Positions 34,379-45,226 of a stretch of 64,000 nt of DNA are shown piece after piece (positions within the stretch are counted from its first letter, which is position 1; each line of letters starts with the position of its first letter). The notes under the pieces are model-generated. The model saw only the letters and a program-made list of their open reading frames with translations. It was not told the DNA's origin and did not search any database. Location of the stretch: contig NC_134458.1 of the NCBI RefSeq assembly GCF_047948215.1, forward strand, positions 135,597,571 to 135,661,570, given 5' to 3'. The translations under genes were made by a program, and so were the position numbers. This DNA comes from Lycorma delicatula (taxonomy: Eukaryota > Arthropoda > Insecta > Hemiptera > Fulgoridae).

Positions 34379-35805
34379 TCGATCTCTTTACGTTAATAAA
34401 TTTATTATTTCGGCAAAAAAAATTAATATTTTTTATCCTATCAATATTTATAGAATAACAACTGGTAATGTAAATAAAGTTCGTTAATTAAACTTGAAAT
34501 AATAAATTATTATTTTTAATAATTTTGTTGTTAAATTTTTATTAAGTTTTGTTGGTCTTAAAAAATTGCAGAATTAGAAGGAAAAAAATGATCAGAAAAA
34601 AGTACAACGAAAAGGCAATATAGTCTGGCTACGAAGAAAAGCAGAAAAAATAGAATGGATAATAATATGTAGACCTACACTTAGAAAAAGGAAAAATAAA
34701 TATTTCAGATATAGTGAAAACAATTCTAAAAGTTTTGGTCCTTAAAAGGCAAAGGAAGGGAGAGAGTTTCACGATACTAGATGTTCTGAATGAAGATGCC
34801 CAAGAATGAAGAAAATATAAGATAAATTTAAATATTGAAAATAGTAAATCAGTACGTACATCAGGGATTCGAAGGTTAAGTTTTACCTGATAACCATCAA
34901 AATTCAGTTAATTTTTTTTAGACTTCTACCAATAGATCACAGGCAAAGCACTCCTAAATCAAATCTGACAAACAGAACGTAGTTACGCGACAGTACTCTA
35001 CATCCTTACCACGGATTCAATGAGAGTCTAACCAAAATCTACATAACTTTAGGAAACAGGGCAGAGAATAGATGTAACGCTGATAATAAATAAAAAACAA
35101 TCTACTCATAAACTGGACAAAAATCAAGATAAACAATATTCACCCAAGGACCAGGCTCTGGTTTAACACAGGATAAACCTTTCTCATCCTCAAGGTTTTT
35201 GGCTTATAAAAATAACAAAAAAAAATTATATAATTTAAACAGACTCAAATAGCAAGTAAAGACAGGGACAATATTGATCTTAAGCATTTTTGAAATAAAA
35301 ATATTTCAAGGCTCCTACAGATTTTTTCCCTTCACAATTCCTCGGAAAAATTGGGGAATTTTTATCCAAGATAGAAACACGACATTACCGATCAACGATT
35401 TAAGACTAGGGTTTAATTCAGAAAAAGCATTTATTATCCCCAGAATTGTAGTGTATAAAAGTATCTGTATAATTTTGACAGATCCACATGGCAAGAAAGA
35501 GTTTGGATACCACTGACGTTAGTCTTTAATATGTCTAGAAAAAAGTTTGAACGTAACTTTTGAACGATAAAAAAATTTAAAACTCAGATATTTTAGAAAA
35601 ATAATAATGTAGATAAAAAAAATAGTTTACATGTCATGATAATGGGTAGGAAAAGGAAGGAATAACTTATTTCCCAGTTAAAAAAAAAATAATAAAAATT
35701 AAAAATACAAGAAAATTTATAATGCATGCAAAGGCTTATGAATTACGTCGATCAAAAGTACAGATCCAAATAAATTATTAAATATATTTATTTAAATTAA
35801 ATTAC
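34379..35805. other. nothing firmly recognised
   Basis: AT-rich intron with two coding-like but broken patches (about 34640-34850 and 34860-35180) and an 80-codon open frame (35274-35516). None has a motif I can name. Confidence 0.35.
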
Positions 35806-35991
35806 CTTGCAAGTTGAGCTTTAGTTTTAGCAGTGTACGTACAATGTTCACAGCTAAACGGTCGTTGATCAGAATGTGTTCTTAAATGATATCTTAATTC
35901 TGTTACAGATCTGCATTTATAAACACAACCAGGTTCAGTGCATACAACTTTCTTTCCACTGTGAATTTGTATATGTTGCTGTAAAGAACTC
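35806..35991 (-). CDS. C2H2 zinc-finger gene, internal exon a
   Basis: First recognisable exon of a minus-strand polydactyl C2H2 protein, probably a nuclear DNA-binding factor (family inference). The acceptor is a T-rich tract ending in CAG before 35991 and the donor is AG|GTAAT after 35806. The 186-nt exon supplies 1 nt, 61 codons and 2 nt (AG). It encodes the helix end of finger 1 (SLQQHIQIH; its cysteines must lie in an upstream exon I could not find), finger 2 (C-x4-C-x12-H-x3-H, CTEPGC to HLRTH) and finger 3 up to LAR (CEHC), whose histidines are in the next exon. Linkers SGKK and SDQRP are poor matches to TGEKP. Splitting the last Arg codon AG|G matches the next exon exactly. Orthology is unresolved; automatic annotation might call it ZFP64- or REST-like. 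Confidence 0.9.
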
Positions 35992-36619
35992 CTGAAAAAA
36001 AAAATTGTTTTTTTAAGTCAATATTATTGTAATAATTGATTTTATCTTTATAAAATATAACAAACCACCATAGAAAAACCTTTTTAATCTAATCAAATTT
36101 TTAATAATTTTAAATTTAATTTTTTTTTTTTTTTATTAAAAAAAGTTAATTTAAATAATTAGCCAATCCTTTATACTCTAAGAATTTATAACATTGTTCC
36201 GAAATTAAAATAAAATTCTTTTTTAAGTGTGTCGTAGGCTGAAATTTTAATTTGAAAGGTGTGTAAAAAAACAAGGCCGAAAAATAGTTGCTTAACTTTC
36301 CATCGATGAAAAATTTTCTTTTTTTACAAAATTATATTTTACAAGTTTACCATACAAATAAATATATTTTTTATGTGATAATTAAAAAAAATTATTTCAA
36401 GCGAAACAAAACTTTTTTGCCAAAAAAAGCATTTGCATAGACACAACACTTAAAAAAATAATTTCTGTTTATTAAATAATTCCGATGAGAATTTTACTTT
36501 CCAATATAAAATTATTTTTTTGGCACGCTTGTTATACAAGTCAATAAAAAAAAATTATGTGGTAACAAATTAAAAGAAAAAAATAGTTTCCATATCAACC
36601 TAATCTCTATCACTCTCAA

Positions 36620-37145
36620 TAAAAAAATGATTGTGCGTGGGATTGTTTGCTTGTTTGCTGTATGTGTTCACATTTTTATCTTTCCCATAAACAAGATGGT
36701 GCGTGGCTTTGCTTGTATGTTTGTTTGTTTGTTTGTTTGTCGTATGTGTTCACATACTTATCTTAGCTGCTGTTGGCACAGAGCGGACCAATGGTGGTGC
36801 GCCGGCCAGCTGCGCAAGGCAACACCCTTCCGCTAGAAGCAGTCCGTTATCAATTAATTTACAGATTATTTAATCTAATTTATAAGTGTAGATTATTTTT
36901 ATTTATATATTATATTTATATTTTTCTTATTATTATTATTTATTAATTTTATTAATAAAATAAAGGGATTATTAGTTAATATTTAAAAAAATAGTAAAAA
37001 AAAATAGAATTCTTTATTTAGCGGGATAGTCGTTGGCGCGCATCCGGCTGGCGCATTACGTGGTCCGCTCTGCGCCAATAGCAGCAGCTGGACTGGCAAC
37101 TAACACAACCTCACACGAACACACAAGACTAAACGAAGAAGACGG
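36620..37145. repeat. GC-rich fold-back element
   Basis: Arms 36764-36822 and 37028-37090 are imperfect inverted repeats of about 60 bp (CAGAGCGGACCA / TGGTCCGCTCTG; GCGCCGGCCAGC / GCTGGCGC). About 205 bp of AT-rich sequence separates them. To the left, a roughly 95-bp unit is tandemly doubled (GTGCGTGG...TATGTGTTCACAT) with a (GTTT)n stretch. Likely a MITE or fold-back transposon. Confidence 0.6.
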
Positions 37146-37189
37146 CGCCCCCAAACCATATTCCTGTTAAAATATGGCTATTGTTTTTT

Positions 37190-37904
37190 GTTTTTTTTTT
37201 GTCCAGTCATTTGACTGGTTTGATGCAGCTCTCCAAGATTCCCTATCTAGTGCTAATCGTTTCATTTCAGTATACCCCTTACATCCTACATCCCTAACAA
37301 TTTGTTTTACATATTCCAAACGTGGCCTGCCTACACAATTTTTTCCTTCTACCTGTCCTTCCAATATTAAAGCAACTATTCCAGGATGCCTTAGTATGTG
37401 CCTATAAGTCTGTCTTTTCTTTTAACTATATTTTTCCAAATGCTTCTTTCTTCATCTATTTGCCGCAAAACCTCTTCATTTGTCACTTTATCCACCCATC
37501 TGATTTTTAACATTCTCCTATAGCACCACATTTCAAAAGCTTCTAATCTTTTCTTCTCAGATACTCCGATTAACCAAGTTTCATTTCCATATAAAGCGAC
37601 ACTCCAAACATATACTTTCAAAAATTTTTTCCTGACATTTAAATTAATTTTTGATATAAACAAATTATATTTCTGATTGAAGGCTCGTTTCGCTTGTGCT
37701 ATTCGGCATTTTATATCGCTCCTGCTTCGTCCATCTTTAGTAATTTTACTTCCCAAATAACAAAATTCTTCTACCTCCATAATCTTTTCTCCTCCTATTT
37801 TCACATTCATTGGTCCATCTTTGTTATTTCTAATACATTTCATTACTTTTGTTTTGTATTTGTTTATTTTCATGCGATAGTTCTTGCGTAGGACTTCATC
37901 TATT
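37190..37904 (-). mobile_element. 5'-truncated RTE-like LINE copy
   Basis: Minus-strand copy of the 24039-24620 family. Its A tail (plus-strand T run) lies at about 37191-37201, then the GACTGGTTTGATGCAGCTCT end, and homology stops near 37904. It holds more 5' sequence than the 24-kb copy. Confidence 0.9.
37205..37873 (-). pseudogene. LINE reverse transcriptase, C-terminal pseudogene
   Basis: 160 open codons from 37873: MKINKYKTKVMKCIRNNKDG, EEFCYLGSKITKDGRSRSDI, LYGNETWLIGVSEKKRLEAF, WCYRRMLKIRWVDKVTNEEV, DEERSIWKNIVKRKDRLIG. A frameshift near 37391-37410 moves the end (LEGQVEGKNCVGRPRLEYVK) to another frame (37167-37364). The signature LYGSETWT is LYGNETWL here. The catalytic FADD part lies upstream and is absent. 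Confidence 0.88.
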
Positions 37905-37969
37905 GTTAAACATTATATTAAAAATTATTAAATTCTATATCTACTCAGTCACTCATTAAGCGTATTTTA

Positions 37970-38200
37970 CACAAAAAGACGCCAAAATATTCCGAAAAAT
38001 ATTTTTCTACACACTAATTTCTTAAAATACTTACTAATCTCACAAATATGAGGATACGAACGCTTCCAGAGTCCAGGGAGACCCTTGACGAACGCGTCGA
38101 GAGTCACATAAACCTTTTCTTTTTTAAATTGAAAAATAAGGTCATTTCTCCGGTAGAAGTATGAAGAAAGATGAGCTAAACTATACAGTTTATACTATAT
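37970..38200 (-). other. coding-like island of unknown nature
   Basis: Minus frame, open for about 75 codons: LAHLSSYFYRRNDLIFQFKK then EKVYVTLDAFVKGLPGLWKR and SYPHICEISK, with many C/G third positions in a very AT-rich area. The plus strand is also open (MRIRTLPESRETLDERVESH). No splice pair or family recognised. Confidence 0.25.
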
Positions 38201-40614
38201 TTTATTCGACTATTGGGCAATTTCAAAGGATGTAGTGAGTAGACGAGAAAGCTCAGTTAGATGCAATCCAATTGATTGTTATAATAAAAAATAACCATAA
38301 TTTAATTTTGTTTACAATAAAATCCATTATCATTTAATATTTAACATTATGTTTAGCTATTCTTTAAGACTACATTAATTTTGCATCCTAATTACTTTAT
38401 AGTATTCAACACATTATTATAGTAACCGATTCAATTCATTTAAAATACTGAGAAGTTTATCTAAAACGTCGATACAATGTGAGAAAACTACAAACAGTTA
38501 ATCTTCTATTAAGATTTTATATCTCTTGTCTGTTTCCTTGATATTTATTTAGTAATAAGTAGAAACTCGATTTAAATAAAAGAATTTAAAAGGTCGGTAA
38601 TAACTACGAACATCTTTAGAAGAGTAACCTTATATATGATAGAAACCACCTATCATCCAAATGAACTCTTATACATATCGAATTCCTGACTGAAGGCTAT
38701 GGTTTTGCTGGAGGTATAGTTCAAAGTGAAGTTTTTCTGTTTCCTACATCTCTGGGAAAATACAGATTACAGATTAGATTTGATTATGAATTAGAGGCAA
38801 TAAATCTATCCGTAAAATAGATTTCAATGGGATTTGAGCACGAAAGAATTATGGTATTTTGTAATTGTATTTTTGCAATCCCACTGCTTAAAACCAGTTA
38901 ATGCCTAGCGAGAAGGAACTAAAATTTTCCACCTCCTCCATAATTATCGGTAGGATTGAATTTTGTTATTTGGTGGGTAGATCAGCAAAAAAGATCACTT
39001 TAACAAGAACTAAGTTATTATCTAACATTTTATTTAGCGTTAAATATTAATAATCAATTAAAAAAGATAAATTATAGATATCTGATGATTCAAAGTGAGA
39101 ATAAAAAAGATGGATTTTGTTAGTAGAGAAGAATAAAATATATCCTGAATACATAAGAGAGGTAGACTTTGAAAAACAATTTACTAGCCACGACTGCTTG
39201 CAGATCATCTGTATAAAATTTATTTAATCCCTCTTCAAAGTATATTACATAAACACAAGAAAACACCAGTATATTGGAGCACCACATAAGGGACTACATA
39301 AAATTAATAAGTTATACATTTAATGACCAGTTTTACTGGCAAGCTAGTAGATGACTATGTATCAAATTTCTAAGCTTAAATAAATAAAATATTAATTATA
39401 GCTTAACAGCAGGAAAGGATTAAATGTAACTAAAAAAGAAACTAAAAAAGGACGTAATCTAATATTTATTATCAAAGAGATGTGGTCAAAAGAGCATTTT
39501 GTTTCCTTTAAAGTTATATATAGGAAAATATAAGCAATAAATTTCATTCCAATACAAGCATTTAAGAAGAAAAAATGTAAATATTAAAATAACCCAGAAC
39601 TGCAGTATTTTGGGTTAAATACAACTAATAAAAAAAAAAGACTTGTTGAATACAGAGAGATTTAATAATGCATTATTTGCAACAGAAAAGAATATATTAC
39701 GTTTTTGTTTACCATGTATCCTTAGCAATACCTTAAGTACAAAAGGTACAAATTAAACAGTTGTTTTCTCTGAAAGTAGATCTTAAGTATCGATGTTAAT
39801 TTATAATCAATCCCCGAGATGGACAGAATGAAAGTGTAACTTGTAAAACTGAATATTTCCGTTGTTAGGATTGTCATATTGCTATGTAATATTATATTGG
39901 GATAACTAAAGATGGTGAACGGAAACCACTTCACTCTTCATTTAATTTTTCAAATTTGGAACCAAAGCTTGTTTTTTTATGAAAATGGTTTCAAGATTTT
40001 TGAGAATGATTGGTGTCTCATATTAAATGATTTACGATCGTAATTTAACTTAACGTTTCCGAAAAATTAAATTTCAAAATAAATATTAAAACAAAATTAA
40101 TTGAAATATAGCAGAAAAAAGGTAAATGAGGATTTATTGATTACAAATTAATAAGGAAATAATTTTATTATTTCCTCTAAGAAAAGGAGCAGTAAAATTT
40201 AATCAATAAAATTTGAAAACATTAAAAATATTACATATATATATATAGAGGTCAAAAAGAAGAAAAGAAATGCACTGACTGGTTTCAACCTACTAAATAA
40301 AAAGTGGAAATACAAAAAAAGTTCAAAGAATGTGTTGATTTTTTGGTTACTAATAAATTATAACCTAGACCACAAGAAGGGAGTATCTGAGTGTCAGTTA
40401 TTTAAAGTTAAAAAAAATACTGAAGATAATTCTTAAGCCGAATATGATAACAGATTCACCATTTATCCTAAAACATTATTGGTAAGTTAAATCAGAAAAA
40501 TAGAAAATAACTAAAGAAAAATGGCGTATCAACTACTTAATTATAATTTTATATTTTTATTTTAGGCGAATGTTTAGTCCTTTTTTGATTCTGGCCAGGT
40601 AAAGAACCGCGTCA
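38201..40614. other. AT-rich, nothing recognised
   Basis: 2.4 kb without a supported feature. Confidence 0.4.
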
Positions 40615-40905
40615 AACTTTCAATTAGCTTTCTTTTTTCTTTTTTCCATTTTTTTTTTTCATTATTTCTGAATGTTATTCTCTTTTTACTTGTATTCATT
40701 TAGCTTCTCCTTTTTTTGGGTGAGGATTTGTTCGGAAACTTTCATCTTTTGATAATTTTTATAAATTTGTCTTTATTTGATATATATATATATATATATC
40801 TTCTGCGATTGTTTGTTTTTCTCTTGAATCTTCAGTTGTTTCTGCAAACCATTTAGTTCCACGTTTTTATTTGCAAAGGAATCAAGAATTTTCTTTATAA
40901 ATCTA
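40615..40905 (-). pseudogene. LINE reverse-transcriptase tail remnant (KWFAE/KWTEE type)
   Basis: The minus strand in shifting frames reads RGTKWFAETTEDSREK, then NKDKFIKIIKR, RTNPHPKKGEAK, EHSEIMKKKWKKEK and FFTWPESKKG. This resembles the basic C-terminal tail ('KWxxEVxxDLxELNI ... RTGxKWTEERKxxHSERMKxYW') of some non-LTR reverse transcriptases. A (TA)n tract at 40780-40799 interrupts it. Confidence 0.45.
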
Positions 40906-41839
40906 TAATTATAGACATTTAAAATTTTATTCTAATAAAACAATAAAAATAATTTATTAAAGAAAATTAAAATAAATAAGTTTTATTTTATTTTAATCAT
41001 TATTTTTATTTTTGATCACTTTAATTTACAAATGAAGATTGAAGTTCCAACAAATAAATCAGAAATATAGTTTCAAACACAGTAAAAAGCCTTTATAAAA
41101 GGGGTTATTAACTTTACTGATGAAAACAAAATTTATTAAAACAATATTTGCTTATATTTTTGGTGATAATTGCTACAATTCAAGAATTCCTTCTGTAATT
41201 AATCCTAACAAATAAATTCAGATAATTTATATTAAAATAATTTTTATTTATATTAAGATTATGCCGTGTATTTAAACAACGAACCAAAGAATTACTATAT
41301 AGATTAAGATTTTTTTTTAATATGTATTTTGCGACTTCTAAAAATACTTAAAGAATAAAAAATAAAAGGCTATATTTGTGTTAATTAAATTACGATCATT
41401 AAATTTTACACTTAAATAACTTTTATTAGTTAAAAAAAAAAAAATAAAGAAAGAAAAAAGAAATAATCCAACAAGAGATTTCTAAGAGATTATTGACATT
41501 TATAATTTTATTTTAATAAAACAATAAAAATAATTTACTAAAGAAATAAAAATAAATAAAAAGATTTTTCTTTTTTTATAACTAGAAGTTAATATTTCGA
41601 AGCAATTTGAACCATTAAGTACACATTTTTAATAGTGAATCACGTAACAACGTATAGCCTACAGTGGAAAAAGTGGACAGTTAGTCAGTAATAAAAAACA
41701 TAAAAATGTTGTAAGAATTTAATGATATGCGGAGGATAGAAAAGGATAAAATATAATAAAAGAGAAGCGGTTTAGAAAAGGAAAGAAGGAGCGAAGAAGA
41801 AGAAGAAGAAGAAAAGCATTTAAAAGAGTGGGAGGTGAT
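40906..41839. other. AT-rich, nothing recognised
   Basis: Contains a short (GAA)n run at 41793-41813 and otherwise no supported feature. Confidence 0.4.
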
Positions 41840-42120
41840 GTCGCATTCTCTGCTATCAGTTCGTTAAAGTCTCCACGTATTGCTGTCAAATAATTCTCAT
41901 GTAGACTCGACTGTTTATGAGAATTAAGGTCATTTCAATGCTGATGGTCCAGTCAACCGGTACTGGAATCAACTCCGGACACTCCTTTAAGGACACTGGA
42001 GAGAACATTATGACCGGTGAATAATTAGTGTAATTTAATGTCGTGCCGGTACCATTAAGGTAGACTCTACGGTCACATAATGTTTACTTTAAGAACGATC
42101 AAGAGTCATAATCGTATAAA
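41840..42120. other. balanced-composition island, function unknown
   Basis: Stands out from AT-rich flanks. A short plus frame MLMVQSTGTGINSGHSFKDT and a minus frame MFSPVSLKECPELIPVPVDW are both open for only 30-40 codons. Contains near-palindromic CCGGTACTGGAATCAACTCC and TGTCGTGCCGGTACC. Candidate regulatory or untranslated sequence. Confidence 0.25.
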
Positions 42121-42618
42121 GGAATTACGTATCATATTGTAATCATTATTTAAGATATTGTTGAAGAAATTGGATTTCATATAACGTAGTATACTAGCAT
42201 TTATTCAGCCGCAACCGTAGACAGTCGCGTTAAAACCCACATCATGTTATAAATTAATGGGCTCTGTTTTAAACAAGAATATGTTTTAAACAGCACTTCA
42301 GTTTTCTCAAATAATAAGTTGTCCTTGTCGAATCGAATAAATTTACTAAATTTATAACAGAAATTTGTTTCCAGTTTTTTCCCCCATTACACTGTCAATA
42401 CAAGCTGTATATCTATTCATTATTACTTCAGACCTAATTTCTTTTATAAAATATTACATTCAATAGGCAAATATACAACATTAGCCGTAATACTAAACTA
42501 TTTATCCTTAATTTTTTTTAAATTTATAGCATTTATAATGGTAACTGAATCTAATAGTTTATTTTAAAAACAAAATAAACAGATAAATGTACATACAATG
42601 TAATTATTACAAAATAGA

Positions 42619-42622
<4 letters not shown>

Positions 42623-42669
<47 letters not shown>
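42623..42669 (+). repeat. (TA)n(TG)n microsatellite
   Basis: TA units passing into TG units, about 45 bp from the next SINE. Confidence 0.95.
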
Positions 42670-42714
42670 TCCTAATGTGTACGTTGCAAACTGTTCAAGT
42701 ACTGAACAAAAAGC

Positions 42715-42975
42715 AACCCCTCCACCGGCTGAATAAGATGAAGATGATATGTATGACATGTAAATGAAAGGGTAGTCTTGTACAGACTTAGGCCGATCAC
42801 TCCTGAGATGTGTGATTAATTAAACCCTAACTACCAAAGTACATTGGTATCTAATGTCTAACATTCAAATCCATATAAAAGCAACCAGCTTTTACTAGGA
42901 TTCGAACCTCAGAACCATCGACTTCGAAAATCAGCTGTTATTTACATCTAAATTGCGACAAGTTTAACCCACCGG
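42715..42975 (-). mobile_element. SINE family 1, tail A, diverged
   Basis: Shares GATGATATGTATGA, AGTCTTGTACAGACTTAGGC, TAACTACCAAAGTACATTGG and TCGACTTCGAAAATCAGCTG. More diverged than the other copies. No TSD found. Confidence 0.8.
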
Positions 42976-43383
42976 GCTGTAGACCGGTGGTTTAAAATAG
43001 ACTTAACAAAAAAAAAAAAGAGTCGTATGTAGTACAATGTTACTGTTATTGTAAATGTGTTTATGAAAAATATATTCAAGAAATCTTCTTCTAAAGATTT
43101 CATAAAAATCGTTTCCCGCGTGTGCCTGAAACTACTTTATAAAAACATAAAAATAATGAAAATATTAAAATTTGGGATTAAACAAGGGCTTTGCTCCGTT
43201 TTATTGACCGTGGATTTTCCTTAATTAATTTAAAAAAAAATATTTTTCAAAAAGAAATCGATATAAATATATTGTTAAAAAATAAACAAACAAAAAACGC
43301 ATCCTTAATTAGAAATGAACAAATAATAATTTTTTCACTTTCAGGAGAAATTCAGATAAGATGTCTGCTATCAAAAGAAGAAA

Positions 43384-43388
43384 TATAT

Positions 43389-43441
<53 letters not shown>

Positions 43442-43447
43442 TATATT
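43384..43447 (+). repeat. (TA)n microsatellite
   Basis: TA repeats with an AAATA interruption. The 95-codon open frame at 43191-43478 crosses this tract and is spurious. Confidence 0.95.
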
Positions 43448-43485
43448 ATATAGTGTATGTATGTCTGTAACAGATTAGCTTTATA

Positions 43486-44459
43486 TACAGGTTAGCAACA
43501 TAAAACCGAACCCATAATGAAACCGCTACCCATCACTATTTATGAAAGATTCTCACACCACTAGCGCGACTAATGGATGTATATGTTACTACTGACTGTT
43601 GCTGCCGTTTTTCAGGTGGTTACGTGTCAGCGCAGTGTACGTTTTCTTGCAGTGCAGTATTGTGAGTGCAGTTGTGTTAATGTAAAATGCGTTATCCAAT
43701 CCAGGAGAGGATAGCTATAGTTCAGATCTATATTCGTTCTGGATCGTTTGAAGAATCACGTCAGGTTTTCGAAGAAAATATTCCGAATGCCTGTATCCCA
43801 GCAAAGAGTTGCATACACGATTTAGTTAAAAAATTGTGTACGACAGGTTCGGTTTCAAATGCAAAACGAAACAACTGTTGAAGGCAACCTTCAACAGGCC
43901 ATTGCCGATAATGAAAGGAGAATTACTGCCAGTGCAGAAAATGCCATTTTCGAAGAATTCTATGCGTAATTAACTGATACTGAAAAGAAATACAGCTTCT
44001 TCCAACAAGACGGATCAACGCGTCACACATCAAACGTTTCAATGAATCGCGTTCATGCAGCTTTCACAAATGAACAAGCTGTCAGCAGAGGACGTGGCAT
44101 CCACGTTGCTCAAAGTTGTCCTCTTGCTATTTTTTTCTTTGGAGCTACTTATAGTAGAGTTTATGCATCTAATTCCCACAATATTGATGAACTGAAGATG
44201 AACATGCAATGAGAGATCAACGCAATCGACAATAACGTTTTGCGTCAGACGACTCTCAATATGATCAGTCGAGCACAAAAGTGCATCGATGCCCAGGGTA
44301 GTCATTTTGAACATCTTTTGTAACAATAAGATAAATAAATGCAACATTTAAATTTACGTTTTGTTTTTCTTATTTAATTTATCCGTATCATTCATAAAAT
44401 TTCATTCCCAAGTAACCTACCGATTCTGCAGCGTTCAGTTTTATGTTGCTCACGCTGTA
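43486..44459 (+). mobile_element. Tc1/mariner-like transposon with TIRs, TA-flanked
   Basis: TIRs: TACAGGTTAGCAACATAAAA plus CCGAAC on the left; reversed right end TACAGCGTGAGCAACATAAA plus ACTGAAC. TA stands at 43484-43485 and 44460-44461. 974 bp, shorter than an intact element. Confidence 0.85.
43687..44322 (+). pseudogene. Tc1/mariner-like transposase pseudogene (fourth lineage)
   Basis: Open N-terminus from ATG at 43687: MRYPIQERIAIVQIYIRSGS, FEESRQVFEENIPNACIPAK, DLVKKLCTTGSVSNAKRNN, a typical DUF4817/HTH domain, then a stop. The middle, including the first catalytic block, is deleted. The rest reads EKKYSFFQQDGSTRHTSNVS (second Asp kept), FTNEQAVSRG, SRVYASNSHNIDELKMNMQ, and near the end QSSTKVHRCPG. 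Frameshifts and stops interrupt it. Confidence 0.8.
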
Positions 44460-44577
44460 TAATACTGTTTAAATAGAACTTGATAATTTATAACTTAAAA
44501 TGGTTTTTGCTACGCCAATCTATAATAGCAGCTATATACGTAAATTCTCCAGCAGGTAGGATTTAGAATTCAGGGTT

Positions 44578-44847
44578 GTGGTTACATTCACTAGCGGTAT
44601 GTATGATTATGATTCAGCAACTATTTTAATGCCACTTATTGCTACACTCAAAATTTTGTCTTTTGGTGAAGTTATTAATTTAATTGAAGTAACAACCATA
44701 GAACCGAATAAAACAGAAATATTTGCTTGGGAGATACAAGGTCTTTTAGGATTAAGGTTAAAAGTAACACGTAGGCAGAAATCACACTTACAGTTTTTAA
44801 ATAAAATATTTAAATTAAAATTTAATTCTGTTCATTCTCTGTACTAA
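44578..44847 (+). CDS. hypothetical 89-codon ORF
   Basis: An open frame just right of a TA-flanked transposon, containing SGMYDYDSATILMPLIATL and EIFAWEIQGLLGLRLKVTR. There is a GTG rather than ATG at its left limit and an internal ATG at 44599. No motif recognised. It may be chance or a TE remnant. Confidence 0.15.
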   Translation: MVTFTSGMYDYDSATILMPLIATLKILSFGEVINLIEVTTIEPNKTEIFAWEIQGLLGLRLKVTRRQKSHLQFLNKIFKLKFNSVHSLY

Positions 44848-44982
44848 AAGTAGCATGATACAAATCTCAAAAATTGTACATTATTTGTGAATAAATTGAT
44901 TTAAAAAAAATCATTTATATCGGAATCTTAAATCAAATTTCAACTAAAGACGAGATATTTATTTTATTTTGTGCGTAGACTA

Positions 44983-45165
44983 GCCGGTCAATGTTCGCTT
45001 TGCTCGTCCGACAGTCTAACTACGGAGCTTCGCCCCCTGAGCTGCGACGCATTTGCTATGTTTGCGGTTGTTAGTACTGGGAATATTAAACAGTTTAGAG
45101 CTATAAATTAGTGAAGAATGAATTAGTCATTTTCCTTGATTATATTTCTGATATCATCGCGACAG

Positions 45166-45226
<61 letters not shown>

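Larger units (their letters stand above)
20049..35805 (-). other. 15.8-kb intron of the zinc-finger gene
   Basis: Intron between exons a and b, defined by the GTAAT donor at 35805 and the TTAG acceptor at 20049. Nearly all recognisable content is TE-derived: three tRNA-headed SINEs, a SINE tail, two LINE pieces, a solo long TIR, three Tc1/mariner-like transposons, and a TIR element with a nested insertion, in both orientations. No further exon was recognised inside. Confidence 0.85.

Noticed and set aside
40566..40598. 33-nt micro-exon between TTTTATTTTAG and GTAAAG on the plus strand
   Set aside because: Very short, and the minus strand here reads as part of a LINE tail (FFTWPESKKG).
43191..43478. 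95-codon ORF
   Set aside because: A third of it is Ile-Tyr repeats from a (TA)n microsatellite; the rest is AT-rich chance frame.
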